NCBI GenBank assembly: GCA_963920705.1
Contig: OY987240.1
Location: forward strand, 7,481,676 to 7,545,675
Source: Odiellus spinosus
Lineage: Eukaryota; Arthropoda; Arachnida; Opiliones; Phalangiidae
DNA: 64,000 nt
Direction of reading: 5' to 3'
The position numbers were made by a program, and so were the translations under genes. Of this stretch, positions 12,068-22,612 are shown in pieces (the first letter of the stretch is position 1; each line of letters opens with the position of its first letter). The notes under the pieces are model-generated. The model ran no database searches, was not told where the DNA came from, and worked only from the letters and a program-made list of their open reading frames with translations.

Positions 12068-15000
12068 TTTTAGGTCTATCGCGAGAAAAACTGAAATATC
12101 AAAGTCGATCACCATACTAAAACTTTTGGTGACCCTGCAATAAATCATCAATCAAAAATATCATAATATCATATATATCAATTAAGGCCGTAGTCCATAG
12201 GTAACTCACCGAAAAGAGTCCTTTGCCGTACATATTATCAAACGAACAACAAATACTCAGGTTGCATTTTTCACTTAAATTTGAATTGAAATCTTTTTCT
12301 CGTAATATATTTTGATAATTATAACATGAGAGATTAGCGAATCTTCTTTAAAAATAACTTATCAAAATTGTATCATTTCTGTACCTATTATTCCACGTTC
12401 TAAAAGTCACGTATTTCATGGGATAATTCGTCAATTTTAAGTTAAATTTTTCTCTAGTTATGATAAGAAATATTTGTTATAACGGTATTTTTTGCGTAAA
12501 CTCGAAGATGTGGCCGCAATAGAGCATATTATCAAAGACCAGTCATCGTCTGGCCTACAGCATGCCCACCCGCCACTAGAGCTATTTATCGGGGTAAGAG
12601 GTAAGAGAGAGTTCAGTAGACTGGAATAAATCATTACCAAACAATGATTACCCCCAGAAAAATGGAGACCTATATTAAGAAAATCAGTTCCATCTCGTGT
12701 TTTTATCGAACTAATTTAAAATTTACTACCCCCTTAATTATCGTGTTTTTTTCTTTGGGATGCGCTAAATCATACCGTCATTAAATGAAGTCAATATTGG
12801 AATTTGATTAATTTCAGTACATGTAAACCGCCGGTTATTCTAGTTCCAGACCAGAATTATGTGGCCGGTTATTGAATTACACTGTCACTTATCCTAATAG
12901 TAGTAATGACGCTGCTTTAAGTAGTTGGCCAATTATTAAAGTCTGGGTCTAAGAACATCCTAGTCAAGGAATTCAAATACATTAATAGTTAAAGTATGGA
13001 ATTGAGAATGTTAAATGTGCTACTCAAGTGAAATTTCTCTCTAGATTGTTTATTGCCTAATCTTCTTACACGGACATAATATATTAAATTAGGCACAATT
13101 CTAGGTAATGCCAATTAAATTAAATCGCCTTATAAGAACAAGTATTTGATTTATTCAAGTACTCTACCCAAAAAACCGTGAGTGTAAAAATTATTGAGAG
13201 ATATCGAACCGAATCCCATTCGAACGAAAAACTGGCACTGGGGATGGAAAATTTGCTTAGCGTAACCTAACACGTGGCTAAATGACGAAGCGCCAAAATG
13301 TCGGCGTCCAAATGACGAAATCTCCAAATGATGAGGTGCCCAAATGTCTTGGCGTCCAAATGAATAGACGTCCAAATGACCAAACGTCCAAATGTTACAG
13401 CGCCGAGATCTCTCGGCGCCCAATTGTCCGGTTCCGTTATTAATTATAGAAGAGTTTGAAGTTGATAGTACTCAAACAAAAATGAAAGGAGTAAACTCAA
13501 TATTTTATTTAATTAAGCCAGGAATATGGGATAGTTTTGTACAAACCTTTTACTTTTGCATTTCCACAAGCTTGTAATCCCTGGAATACATCAAATCATT
13601 CCAGCTTTAATGTAGACACGGGAAAAAGTGATGAAAAGTTTAAAAAACTGATTTACCTTCCCTCTTAATATTAAGAAACTTTATGTATATAAAAGAATGG
13701 TAGTTTATTCTTCTTGAAGTATAAATGATTACATTCAATCATAGCTGTGCGCCGAGGATCGGGCTCAGCTCACCTCGTCTTACTTTATATACATTGATAT
13801 CGAGCTCATCTCGGGCTCAAAAGTTTACCACGTTTTACTTGAACCTCACCTCGGGCTCGGGCTCACGCAAATCTCACGGTAGGTCTCAGCTCAGGCTCAA
13901 TTTACATTAACAGGGCTCACTTCAGGCTCGGGCTCGGGGTAGAACGTTTACAGCGTATTTATTTACAAAATATAATTAAATTTAAATATGAAATTATGAT
14001 ACAAGAAAAGTAATAAAAGCATAATTGATACGCAAAAAAATTCGTATTAAAATAACTAGGCATAATCGAGTTCTAACGACACTTGAAAGAGGAGTGTCCC
14101 GCGGGTGACGTACGTCGCTACGTAACATTAGTTTTATTTTCAGTCTCTCGAATATTCTAGAAAGACATCCCCTTCACCATCTCACGCCCTTCATTTTCGA
14201 GCCTCTAAGCTATGTTATTTTGAAGCATATAATATCCTAAATGTTTAGTTTATTGAACAATATTTCCAATATAATAATTATATAAGGGGGTTAAAGGTTA
14301 GGGCCCTTTCCTATGTATTATGGTAATGCATAAAAGCCTCATCGCTTTTTCGAATATATTACCCGAATATATCCATAGCAACCTTGGAATATATCTACCC
14401 TAGCTGGTCTGAATTATGCCCATTAGCGCAGTTTCCCATAAGCGACATTCCCATTTGCGCCGTTCCCATTTGCTCAATTTCCCATTAGCGAAATTCCTAT
14501 AACGGCCGTTCCCATTAGCGCCGCTTCTCATTAGCGCCGTTTCCCAGTAGCGCCGTTTCCCGTTAGCGCAGTTTCTCAATAACCGCTATGTCCTAGACGC
14601 GTAATCCACTCTTTTCTAAAAAAATTTTAAGCCTACCTTCACAAGGGTTTCCTGTTTCAGCATTTATTTTCTCAGAAGAACTAACCTAACCTAAACCACT
14701 GAATATCGTTCAAAAACGATGTTTTCTAAAAGAGAATTAACAAATGAGCATATTACCTAAATGGAAAATTTGTAATTGAGTAGAACCACTTTGTCCTTTA
14801 TTTTAGCATAAAAAATAAACTGACCCCTACTAAAATTAAATCTGCAATTAAGCCCGACGTAAAATATACAAAACTGACCCACAACACGGAAAACAGCAAT
14901 ATCATGCAAAACTGACCAGAAACACGTACGCAAAAATGACCCCACAATCCAATTTTTCCTACATTATCTTAAACTGCTAACAACACTTAAAACTAAAACA

Positions 15001-18000
15001 AACAACTATTATTATTAAAATTTACATGAACCAAATAAATCGAAAACTATTACATATTATTTGCCGAAAGTAGGCCCGAACTCACTACCTTCTGGTTAGA
15101 AGCCGTCTATGCTAAACACTCCGCTACCGAATCACAGAAAGTCAATTAAAAAACGTTTATCTCCATAACGGAAACGGTGCAAATGGGAAAGGGTGCAAAT
15201 TTATGTGAAACGGCGCTAATAGGAACTGGGGTAATGGGAACTGTGCTAATAAGAACTGCGCTAATAGGCAAATACCGCTGGTCTCGGGTCGGGATTCGTG
15301 GGAAGGGGCGACGTTGAAACGAGATAAATCTTAATAGCCCTGCAATGGAAAGAGCCCGGGCTCCTTCACATAATTTGTAAAATGTTGGGCTCACCTTGGT
15401 CTCGAGAAATAAAAATATGTAAGCTGGAGCTCGCCTTGGGCTCACAAATTTATTCGTTCGTTTATACGCCTCACCTCTAGCTTATTTTGCCATAAAAAAA
15501 AAATCATTTGAGCTCAGGCCCAAGCTCGGATTTTTTTCAAAATTTTGCTGGGCTCAGCTCAAGCTCGCAGTTTTACCGTTTTTTGGTCGTACCTCGCTCA
15601 AATCGAGCTCGGGCTCAACGAATTGAGGTGAGCCCGCACAGCTATGCATTCAATTATCAAGTTTTCTCATCGTTTTACTGGAACGACAAGAGATAAAATT
15701 TAATACATAAACAATATTTATAGGTACGAATGGGGACCACTAGAGGAAACGGTTTTCATAAAAGACCACGCTGCTTTGGTAATTAAATTCACCTTGGAAG
15801 ATAATAAGCGTCGCGGATACGTCATCATCGACCCTGGATTTCTGCTTGACTTCCCAGTTGTGGTCATGGAAGATCGTTTGCCGCCACACACGGGCAAGTT
15901 CACCTACATCAGTTACCAAGGAGATAAGATTTACGAATTTCTTTACTACAACGAATGTTACGTCTATTGGAAAACATCAAATCCGCCCAATACTAAGGAG
16001 CAGACGGAATCCGAGATACATCGATGGTTTTACGTTGGCAAGAAACTCAAAAATGTTCGGCAAATTGAAAAACGAAACCAAGTACTTGATTTTTTTTTTC
16101 TAATGGGGATTACAAAGGGGAGTAAAAAATTATTATAGTCAGAATTGCTCAGAAATGTCGGTTTGCTTACGCTTGCGCAGTTATCCTTTTGCGCATTTTT
16201 ATTGGTGCGGTTTCCCATTTGCGCAGGATTCGACCAAAAACCCGTACTTTGGCGGGTTTTTGATTCAGTCTAATGGGAATTAAAATCCCGGGGATTTAAT
16301 GGTTGCTATAGAGCACTATACCCAACGTTTTTGTAGAATACCATTCAATTGTTTAGAAGATAACAATATATTCTTAAATTACCGAATAATAACTTTATAA
16401 AGCGAATTGCCGATTTACATATACATTTTTATGTTGATAAATATACTCCGCGCGCTTTTTACCTGGCAGTTAGTTCATTCATTTGCACCTGGATGGCAAC
16501 TTCTCCTTTGTTTTTGCACAAACAGTGTGGTTCTCCGTATGACGTGATTTCCTATAGGTCATTTAACTCTGGTTTGGGTCATTAGAAGAATATCTAATGC
16601 ATATAGGGTTATGGATGAAATGCACCGTCACGGGTCTATCTTGAATTGATATTGAAGCGCAATATTGTATACATGGGTACAAGCGCAACTTAATTTATAC
16701 GCAGTCATTCTTGATTGGGGTCGATTTGATCGAATCCCAAATGATCGAACGCTGTCTCAAATGATCGAAGGTCATATGATCGAAATTATTTGGTTTTAAA
16801 GGTAGTCTCAATTGATCGAATATCATTTGATCGAAGTGTCATTTGTACGAATGCTTCCTGATCGAAATCAATTTTAGGAGGAAACTTCTAAGACTTGAAG
16901 CCTTGCCCGTTTACGCTTCCCTTCCATTGGACCTAACCTAACCTAACCCAACGTAACATAACCAAACATAGCCAAGCTTAGGCTTAAGTATTTTTTTGTA
17001 CAAAAAAACCTACTTAATTATTTCGATCATTTTAGCTTCGATCTAATGAGAATAATCCCTAAAGGATTTAGTTCTACTACAATAGTATTTTAAATACTAC
17101 TACTTCGATCAATTGTAATTCGATCCAATGGACATCGATCAATTGCCACAAAAGTTAAAACGAGAATAAAATAAATTTGATCGAATTCGATTCGATCATT
17201 TGAAACAAAATTTGATCGAATTCGATCAGACATTTTTCGATCTAATGGAAATAAACCGTCATGATTAGGCTTTGCCAGAAGCGCCCTCATCTCAATTTAT
17301 TTGAAGGCACTAACCTAACCTAACCTGTACCCCTTGGTTAACACAAAATTCACATTAAAATAATTAGTGGTTTCTAAACAGTAACCGGATGTCAAACAAT
17401 ATTAAAATATAAAACCGTGAAAGTAAACTGTGTAGTTTTCACTTCTGAGTAAATTTATAAATAAATGTTTTCTGCTAAAATTCATATTACATAACCTGCG
17501 CAACTGAGAAGCTGCAAATGAAAAAAATTTGAATGAAGAGGGTCCACCGTGGTGGTAAAACAGCGCAAATGGAAACATGCCCAAATAAAGACTGCGGAAA
17601 GAGAAAACTTCGCAAAAGCAAATGCGCTTATGGGAACTGCGCAATTGGATCATTACCGAAATTTCTATACTTTTTGGCTAACATTGAGATTAAAGCCCGT
17701 TAACAGCTAGCTTATTGTCCTCTAGATCTTGCTGTGTTAAATTATACTATTCCTTTCTTATTATTAGAAATGCTCATATTTCCATCTCAGTTGGCGTGTA
17801 TAGATTTAGTGGCGATTTTCATAATTTGCCAATGAAATTTATTATTTCATTTTTGTCCTTGTTCTGAAAGGTTAGTTGGGGTTTCTTGTCGTTAGCGAGA
17901 TGGTTAGGAATTGATACAATTATTACGGCTTAACTATCCAAATTAACACGAATGTCTTCGGACACCAGTTTCCATGGTAGTGCAAATATTAGAACGGCCG

Positions 18001-18665
18001 CGCTCTAAGCGAAAAGTTGTGGGCTCATATCCCATCAGAGACAAACCATATTTTTCACGGGTAGCTACTACATTGTAACAATGGTCAGATTACATTTCAA
18101 ATGTATTTAGAATATATTATTTGATGCCTTAAATAATATTCGAATTTATTTGTGGGGCTGCGCTTAAATCTGAGGCATATCCTTTTTGGATAGTTCCTAT
18201 GTTCCGGTGTCTGACCCATCAATCCGGCCATGACTACGAATTTTGACAGTGAAAATCGTACAAAAATAATTATATATATATATATATTTTTTTAAGTTAT
18301 ATCCCTTTCACGCAATGGTGTTTGCTGAAGTTGGTGGTCCCTCTGCCTCGCTTTACACAGTCTTGGGACTGAAAGATCACATTGTAGTCGGGCGGCAGAT
18401 CACGGATGTCGATGTGCACGAAATGAACAAATCCTTTGTGCAGCATAAAATACCATTTTCGTATTATTTGACCAATGAGGAACCGAGAAATCAAGAATGG
18501 GACGAAGCTCTGGATGTGTTAAATAAGAAGTATCCGTACGGAGATGGCTTTCACGACCTATTGAAAAGATTCGTAACTTTGGCTAGTGACAATGATTTTG
18601 TGCGTGAGCTTACTGCCGTTAATAAAGAATGGACTGAACAACTAGAACAATCCCTGGCACCTTAA
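10738..18665 (+). CDS. NAT/transglutaminase-like fold host gene, three coding exons
   Basis: Exons 10738-11141, 15724-16081 and 18297-18665 join in frame to about 376 aa. Junctions are GGCAG/GTATGC to TTTATAG/GT and ACCAA/GTACTT to TTTTAAG/TT. I chose the ATG at 10738 because a strong acceptor (TTTATTTTCAAG) ends at 10724, so the exon starts there with a 5' leader. The protein shows Cys92-Cys93 in QCCIGRALYLRRKL, His150 in FIKDHAALVIKF and Asp171 in GYVIIDPGF. That spacing and order match the Cys-His-Asp triad of arylamine N-acetyltransferases and related papain-like folds. The C-terminal third (exon 3) is acidic-helical with an amphipathic end. No signal peptide or membrane segment. Function is inferred only from the triad; substrate unknown. 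I am confident it is a real host gene, less so of the enzyme class. Confidence 0.85.
11289..11878. mobile_element. MITE with AAGRGCCTTTCACA ends
   Basis: Left end AAGAGCCTTTCACACGACTAGC, right end (reverse complement) AAGGGCCTTTCACATTAGCC. The right half carries the phrases GGCGCTATAAG, GGATCAGAAACC and a self-complementary ACTAATAGTCGAGTGG zone. Related copies lie at 29860-30055, 32285-32475 and 36815-37030. Confidence 0.7.
12019..12064. repeat. (TA)n microsatellite
   Basis: About 22 TA dinucleotides, uninterrupted. Confidence 0.95.
12880..13200. repeat. fragment of hairpin-ended repeat family H
   Basis: Shares AGTAGTAATGACG, AGTTGGCCAATTATTAAAGTC, AATTCTAGGTAATGCC and AAGTACTCTACCCAAAA with the 54-62 kb copies, so it is an old partial copy in intron 1. 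Confidence 0.6.
13260..13430. repeat. lone word array (CCAAATGACGAAGCGCC)
   Basis: Nine or so degenerate units with a constant CCAAATG and a variable ACGAAGCGC/ACGTC part. A CCTAAC trace precedes it. It resembles one arm of the word-array elements, but I find no partner arm or target duplication. Confidence 0.65.
13740..15646. mobile_element. hAT-like element with GGGCTC word arrays in both arms
   Basis: Ends CATAGCTGTGCG and its inverse CGCACAGCTATG, flanked by the 8-bp duplication CATTCAAT (13732-13739 and 15647-15654). Subterminal arms (13755-13950 and 15290-15630) are arrays of CTCGGGCTC/GCTCACCTC words, with the arms inverted to each other. The 866-bp element at 14411-15276 is nested inside. 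No transposase frame is visible, so it is non-autonomous. Confidence 0.9.
14411..15276. mobile_element. word-array element a (word CCCATTAGCGCCG, CCTAA core)
   Basis: Ends GAATTATGCCCATTAGCGCAG and, inverted, GGTATTTGCCTATTAGCGCAG. Perfect 8-bp duplication GCTGGTCT at 14403-14410 and 15277-15284. The left arm has about eight CCCATTAGCGC words, the right arm has them inverted as GCTAATAGGAAC, and a short CCTAACCTAA tract sits near 14680. Nested in the 13740-15646 hAT-like element. A tRNA-like scrap lies near 15065-15130. Non-coding. Confidence 0.9.
15724..16081 (+). CDS. coding exon 2 of the NAT-like gene
   Basis: Completes Arg135 (AG+G) and continues YEWGPLEETVFIKDHAALV and onward through the His and Asp motif residues to Arg-Asn-Gln. 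The acceptor is ACAATATTTATAG and the donor is CAA/GTACTT. The whole exon is one frame, 358 nt. Confidence 0.85.
16160..17657. mobile_element. word-array element b (word TTCCCATTTGCGCAG)
   Basis: Ends GGTTTGCTTACGCTTGCGCAG and, inverted, GGTAATGATCCAATTGCGCAG. Target duplication GAAATGTC/GAAATTTC (16152-16159, 17658-17665), 7 of 8 matching. The arms carry TTTGCGCA words on the left and inverted TGCGCAA/GCGCAAATGG words on the right. A CCTAACCTAACC tract is at 17310-17328. Another word-array element (16716-17257) is nested inside. Confidence 0.88.
16716..17257. mobile_element. word-array element c (word AAATGATCGAA)
   Basis: The left arm has six to seven CAAATGATCGAA-like words, the right arm the inverted TTCGATCATTTG and TTCGATCTAATGG words, and a CCTAACCTAACC core lies at 16930-16973. 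The right terminus inverted reads GGTTTATTTCCATTAGATCG. A weak target duplication (TTCTTGAT/GTCATGAT, 6 of 8) fits the edges. It lies inside element b. Confidence 0.78.
17666..18296. other. rest of intron 2
   Basis: AT-rich, no recognised repeat. A weak tRNA-like patch around 17985-18050 was examined and not accepted. Confidence 0.4.
18297..18665 (+). CDS. coding exon 3 of the NAT-like gene
   Basis: Begins LYPFHAMVFAEVGG and ends EQLEQSLAP at a TAA. The reading frame extends six codons upstream of the first Met to the acceptor, which supports splicing rather than a separate start. Confidence 0.85.
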   Translation, partial: LYPFHAMVFAEVGGPSASLYTVLGLKDHIVVGRQITDVDVHEMNKSFVQHKIPFSYYLTNEEPRNQEWDEALDVLNKKYPYGDGFHDLLKRFVTLASDNDFVRELTAVNKEWTEQLEQSLAP

Positions 18666-18736
18666 ATAGATATGAATTCGTGGTGTAAAAAGTTTGGTTT
18701 TAAAAAATCTCTTATGTCACAAAAACAACTATTCTA

Positions 18737-18742
18737 ATTAAA
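18737..18742 (+). terminator. poly(A) signal ATTAAA
   Basis: The first canonical variant polyadenylation hexamer after the NAT-like stop codon, about 70 bp downstream. Confidence 0.45.
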
Positions 18743-19235
18743 AAATATCGAAAAGAAATATATAATATATTTCGTAAGATCTGTTCGTAGTGAAATCATT
18801 AAAATATAATAATTTTTGTTGCTTTAATATGTTTGGAAAATATTTCATGAACACTTAAACATCATAGCTAAAATGCGTAAAATTTACTTTTCCTAATGTT
18901 GCCAGCCAAGACAACCAGTAATTAAACCTGATTCGAAGTTTAACGTTATATTAATTAACACTTAACTAAACATTGATGTTTTATGTGGTTTAATAGAGGT
19001 TATTTTGTGTTTAGTATATTTCTCGTTTTCTGCGTTTAGTTTACTATTATTTGAGATAATAGCCCAAGGAAATATGGGTTTGACCTAGAACAAATTAGTA
19101 ACAAGCTAATTCCAACGGCTATGTAATGTAATTATAATGCTTATTAAACGGAAAAAGGTTCCTGCACTTCCGGGGCTTGGAAGACCCCCAAAAATGGCCG
19201 CCATTTTGAAAATTTGCGTTTTTTACATTTTACGC
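18743..19235. other. no gene seen
   Basis: AT-rich 3' flank of the NAT-like gene with no identifiable element. Confidence 0.5.
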
Positions 19236-19735
19236 TTAAACCGTAACCCGCAGAAGTAAACTCAGTTTGGAGATTTCTAAAGCGCTATGTCGTTTCTCAC
19301 ATAACAGCGCTATATCCGCCGTCATATCATCATCGCGTCCAGGACCGAGAAGGTCAATACCAGCAAAACCACATCCATGGAAAGTGGTCAGAAAAGTATA
19401 GAGCGAACCAACCAAACCCATAATGAGCTTGACTGTCGTCCTCGACTCGGTGAGACTTTGGTAACATAAGACCTGGGGAGCCGACAGCGCAGAGCTCCTT
19501 CGACACCATCCACCCTAAAACTCTACCCAATCAAAGCCTGAGCCTGAGATGTGATCACATAATTGGAGCTACCTCCTTAGTAGCTTCACACACCCAGGAG
19601 ACTGTAACCTCTCCACGGGGGCTACTTCGTCCGGCAAAACCGATCACACCTCAACTCAGTAGAAGGGAGTGTGTCACTCTTAGTCATGAGTCCTTTAGGC
19701 CTAGGAACTCAGCTCAATCCCCCCACCACGGAAAG
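19236..19735 (-). repeat. dispersed unclassified retroelement-like repeat, copy 1
   Basis: Inverted relative to a second copy at 43360-43795. On the minus strand it contains GGTTTTGCCGGACGAAG and GAGAAACGACATAGCGC. A short frame with GFAGIDLLGPGR is conserved in both copies, so this part was once coding or is strongly conserved. It resembles the tail of a LINE, but I cannot assign the family. Confidence 0.7.
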
Positions 19736-20604
19736 GTGGTGAAACGCGGGGGGCGCAGAAGTAAATTGCCAATATAGAAAAGAACGAGGCTTTGATATTC
19801 AATCTAACGGTACATCCATCAACTTTCTATGATTTACCGTTCTAAATTTATAGCCATTTGGATGAAGCGCCATTTTGAATTTTTGACCTTTTTCTAGATC
19901 CGGAAAAAATCCTCCTCAAACTACTAGTAAAATCGACTAGGCATTTTTGTTCTGAGGTCTAGAAAGTAGATTGAAAGAGGTACCTTGTCTTAGAAATTCC
20001 CGCTGTAATAAATCTGAATGCGCAAAATAACATCACGGTTTATGTCGTTTCTTGCCTTTATAAAACGAACTCGTTTCTAATAACGAACGCCTTTCCAATC
20101 TAGGTAAAGGAAAAAGAACCTACTCAAAATCTTCCAAATATTTAAAGGAATTGAGGTATTCGTGTAACAAGTTTGTTATAAGGCTCAGTATCCCTATAAA
20201 TCCTGAACCCGCATCTCTTTTCGTACATTAGTGTTACATTTCGTTCGCTGCCCTGTGCCCCTTTGGAATTATTTTCGTAGCTTTAGAACATCGGGCACTA
20301 ACAGTTCGCTCGCTAAGTGGGTGACAGCAATGCATTAGAGAATTTTACTGGCGTCGCGGCATTCACATCCGAGCAGCGTCTAGACTTAAGAGGTTTCCGT
20401 CGTATTAGGGACCAAAAGAATCCGGATTTGTTTCTAAACTGGCTTGAAGACAATTCTCCATTTAGTGGAGAACTCTGACAAAATCTGGTATCGCTTTCGA
20501 GTGGACGAGTTGCTGAAACCGATATAAATTGCGACAGGGATACGGAAAAATTAAAGGATGTTAAGTTTCGTAGATTGGGTTGAGTGAAAACCCTTATCAT
20601 TAAC

Positions 20605-21080
20605 ATCAGTGTGAATTGTTCAGGGGGTGCACCGTAAACTAGTACATAACACCCCCGCCAATCCATGCGACTCATCATTTGTCCGCAATAGTGCCACACG
20701 CGAAATCACGCCCGAAACAGGAAACAAGGCCAAAGAGCGGGAAACGAAGAACCTCAGACCAGTGCTCCCGCATACACGTGGAGGGACTAAGGCAGCAGAA
20801 GGAGGATATATGGCTTGGCGACCAGAACCCACACAGCAGTGCCATACGGCTCCTATAATGTAACCGTGACCCACAAGACCGACTCAATGGCAGAAGGAGC
20901 TGCCTGAGGCCGTACCTCGCAGAAACGGTTAATACGACCCCCGCGAGTCGGCCGGATTGGGGCGAGACGGCCGTGTTCCAATTCGCGGAGCTAGGACGGA
21001 TCCTAGAACTCGGGCCCCCTCACCACGATGGAACACTACCCCAACCATGCGCATGAGTAGGTGGGGGGGAGGGGGCCTTA
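20605..21080. other. GC-rich block inserted in the PIN-like pseudogene
   Basis: Clearly GC-richer than its surroundings, with AGGGGGTGCACC near the left edge and a G-run near 21062-21075. It interrupts the protein between INCD and DEIYIS. No domain recognised in any frame and no clear terminal repeats, so probably a piece of a foreign repeat. Confidence 0.5.
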
Positions 21081-21160
21081 ACATAACCAACAAGAAGTTC
21101 CAAAAGATTAACAACGACGAAATATATATAAGCCCTGCACATATATTTAACAGGATAATA

Positions 21161-22040
21161 CGGTTCTACGAATCGCCCAAAACATTTGGCCCAATCCTAT
21201 TTCGCCCAATCCCATATAACCCAATTCCCATTTCGCCTACTATCCATTTCCCTTTATTCCCATTTCGCCTAATTTCAATTTTGCCCAATTTTTATTTCGC
21301 CCAAACCACTCCAAAAGCATATGCCTTCGCGAACAATTTCCTCTTGATCGGTTCCTACGTTCTGTTTAATTATTTCTACACGCACTTCTTGATGTAACTA
21401 AACAATTTACTTTATAACTTTTGGTAACCCAACCCAACCTACCTTAACCCAACCCAATCTAAAGAAGTTTTTTTAAGTTTTGGTAACCTAACCTTACCCA
21501 AACCAGCCCAACCCTACCTAACCAACTCAACCTAACCCAAACCAACCTAACCCAACTCAATCTTAAGAACTATTTCCTTTATTAGTTTTGGTAACCTAAC
21601 CCAAACTAACCCATTCTACCCTAACCCAACAAAATCCACCTTAACCCAACACAATCTACCTTAAACCAACGCTCTACCTTAACCCAAACTAGCCCAAAAA
21701 AACCTAACCCAACCCAACCACAATCTAACCCAAACCCAACCTAACCTAAACCCAACCTAATCTAAAGAACAATTACTTTATTAGTTTTGGTAACCTAACC
21801 TAACCCAACCCAACCTAACAAATTTAGGCGAAACGGGAAAAGGAATTTTTAGGTTGAGCGAAATGGGAATAGCTAATTCTGGACTAACTGATAAAACGAT
21901 TTGGCGAAGTGGGACTGGGCCAATTGGGACAAGGAAATTTAGTTTGGACGAATTAGGAATTGATAAGTTTGGGCCAAATGATAATGCGTTTGGGTGAAGT
22001 AGGATTGGGCGAAATATTTGGGCGAAATGGGAACAAACCG
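21161..22040. mobile_element. word-array element d (word TTTCGCCCAATCCCA, large CCTAACC core)
   Basis: Ends CGGTTCTACGAATCGCCCAAA and, inverted, CGGTTTGTTCCCATTTCGCCC. Flanks GATAATA and GATAAATA form a decayed 8-bp duplication. The left arm (21175-21310) repeats CATTTCGCCCAATCC, the right arm (21820-22035) has the inverse GGGCGAAATGGGA, and 21421-21820 is a 400-bp CCTAACCCAAC tract. Removing the element joins FNRII to RLSKSPVYLENC with family-correct length, which fixes the boundaries independently. Confidence 0.92.
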
Positions 22041-22612
22041 GATAAATACGCTTAAGTAAATCTCCAGTTTATCTTGAAAACTGTTTTAAGTTTGAATTAG
22101 CATCACATCCGTCATCGCTTTTTGTAAAAGGCTTCTTAAGGGAAGGTATATATACAATATCTTAAAGAACTGGACAAATTCGAAAAGCCCAGTGGTACAC
22201 TTCCAGAGAATGATGAGATCTATTGCGTTATAGAGGGTGGCTATTTACTGCATAAAGTTGTCTGGCAAAGGCCCTCAACATACCGTGAAATCTACCAGCA
22301 ATATGTTAACTACGTGACATATCACTACAGCAATAAAAGCAGGGTTGTGTTTGACGGCTACGACGAATATACCCTCAGTACGAAATATCAAGAACAAACT
22401 CGAAGAGTCACTAAACAAGGGCCAGTAATTATTCTTCAAGATGAAATGAATAATTCTCTCATTCAATGAGATTTCCTTGGTAACGTACTTAATAAGAAAG
22501 CCTAAAATCAACGAACATTTCGGTAGTTCATGAAAAGTCTGATGCAGACACCGCGAGAAAAAACTCGATAATTGTAGTGGCTGATGACGCGGATATATTG
22601 CTTCTTCTAGTA

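Larger units (their letters stand above)
11142..15723 (+). other. intron 1 of the NAT-like gene
   Basis: 4.6-kb intron. It holds a CCTTTCAC-ended MITE (11289-11878), a TA microsatellite, a fragment of the hairpin-ended repeat, a lone word array (13260-13430) and a large hAT-like element (13740-15646) with another element nested in it. Confidence 0.8.
16082..18296 (+). other. intron 2 of the NAT-like gene
   Basis: 2.2-kb intron. An 8-bp-duplication element starts 78 bp after the donor (16160-17657) with a second one nested inside it. The remaining 17666-18296 is AT-rich, with a TA run and a TTTTTTTAAG acceptor. Confidence 0.75.

Noticed and set aside
15065-15130. tRNA-like sequence on the minus strand (GTTCGGGCC T-arm, CTTCTAA anticodon-like loop)
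   Set aside because: The anticodon stem pairs poorly and the acceptor stem is absent; at most a tRNA relic or SINE head inside element a.
17985-18050. Possible tRNA T-arm (GTGGG...CCCAT)
   Set aside because: No D-arm, acceptor stem or intact anticodon arm around it.
20627-21397. Long GC-rich open frames on both strands
   Set aside because: Composition-driven overlap of frames with no domain; the real coding signal here is the interrupted PIN-like pseudogene.
21421-21820. Chromosome-end telomere
   Set aside because: The CCTAA tract is degenerate, internal to a mobile element with its own ends and duplication, and flanked by coding remains of one gene.
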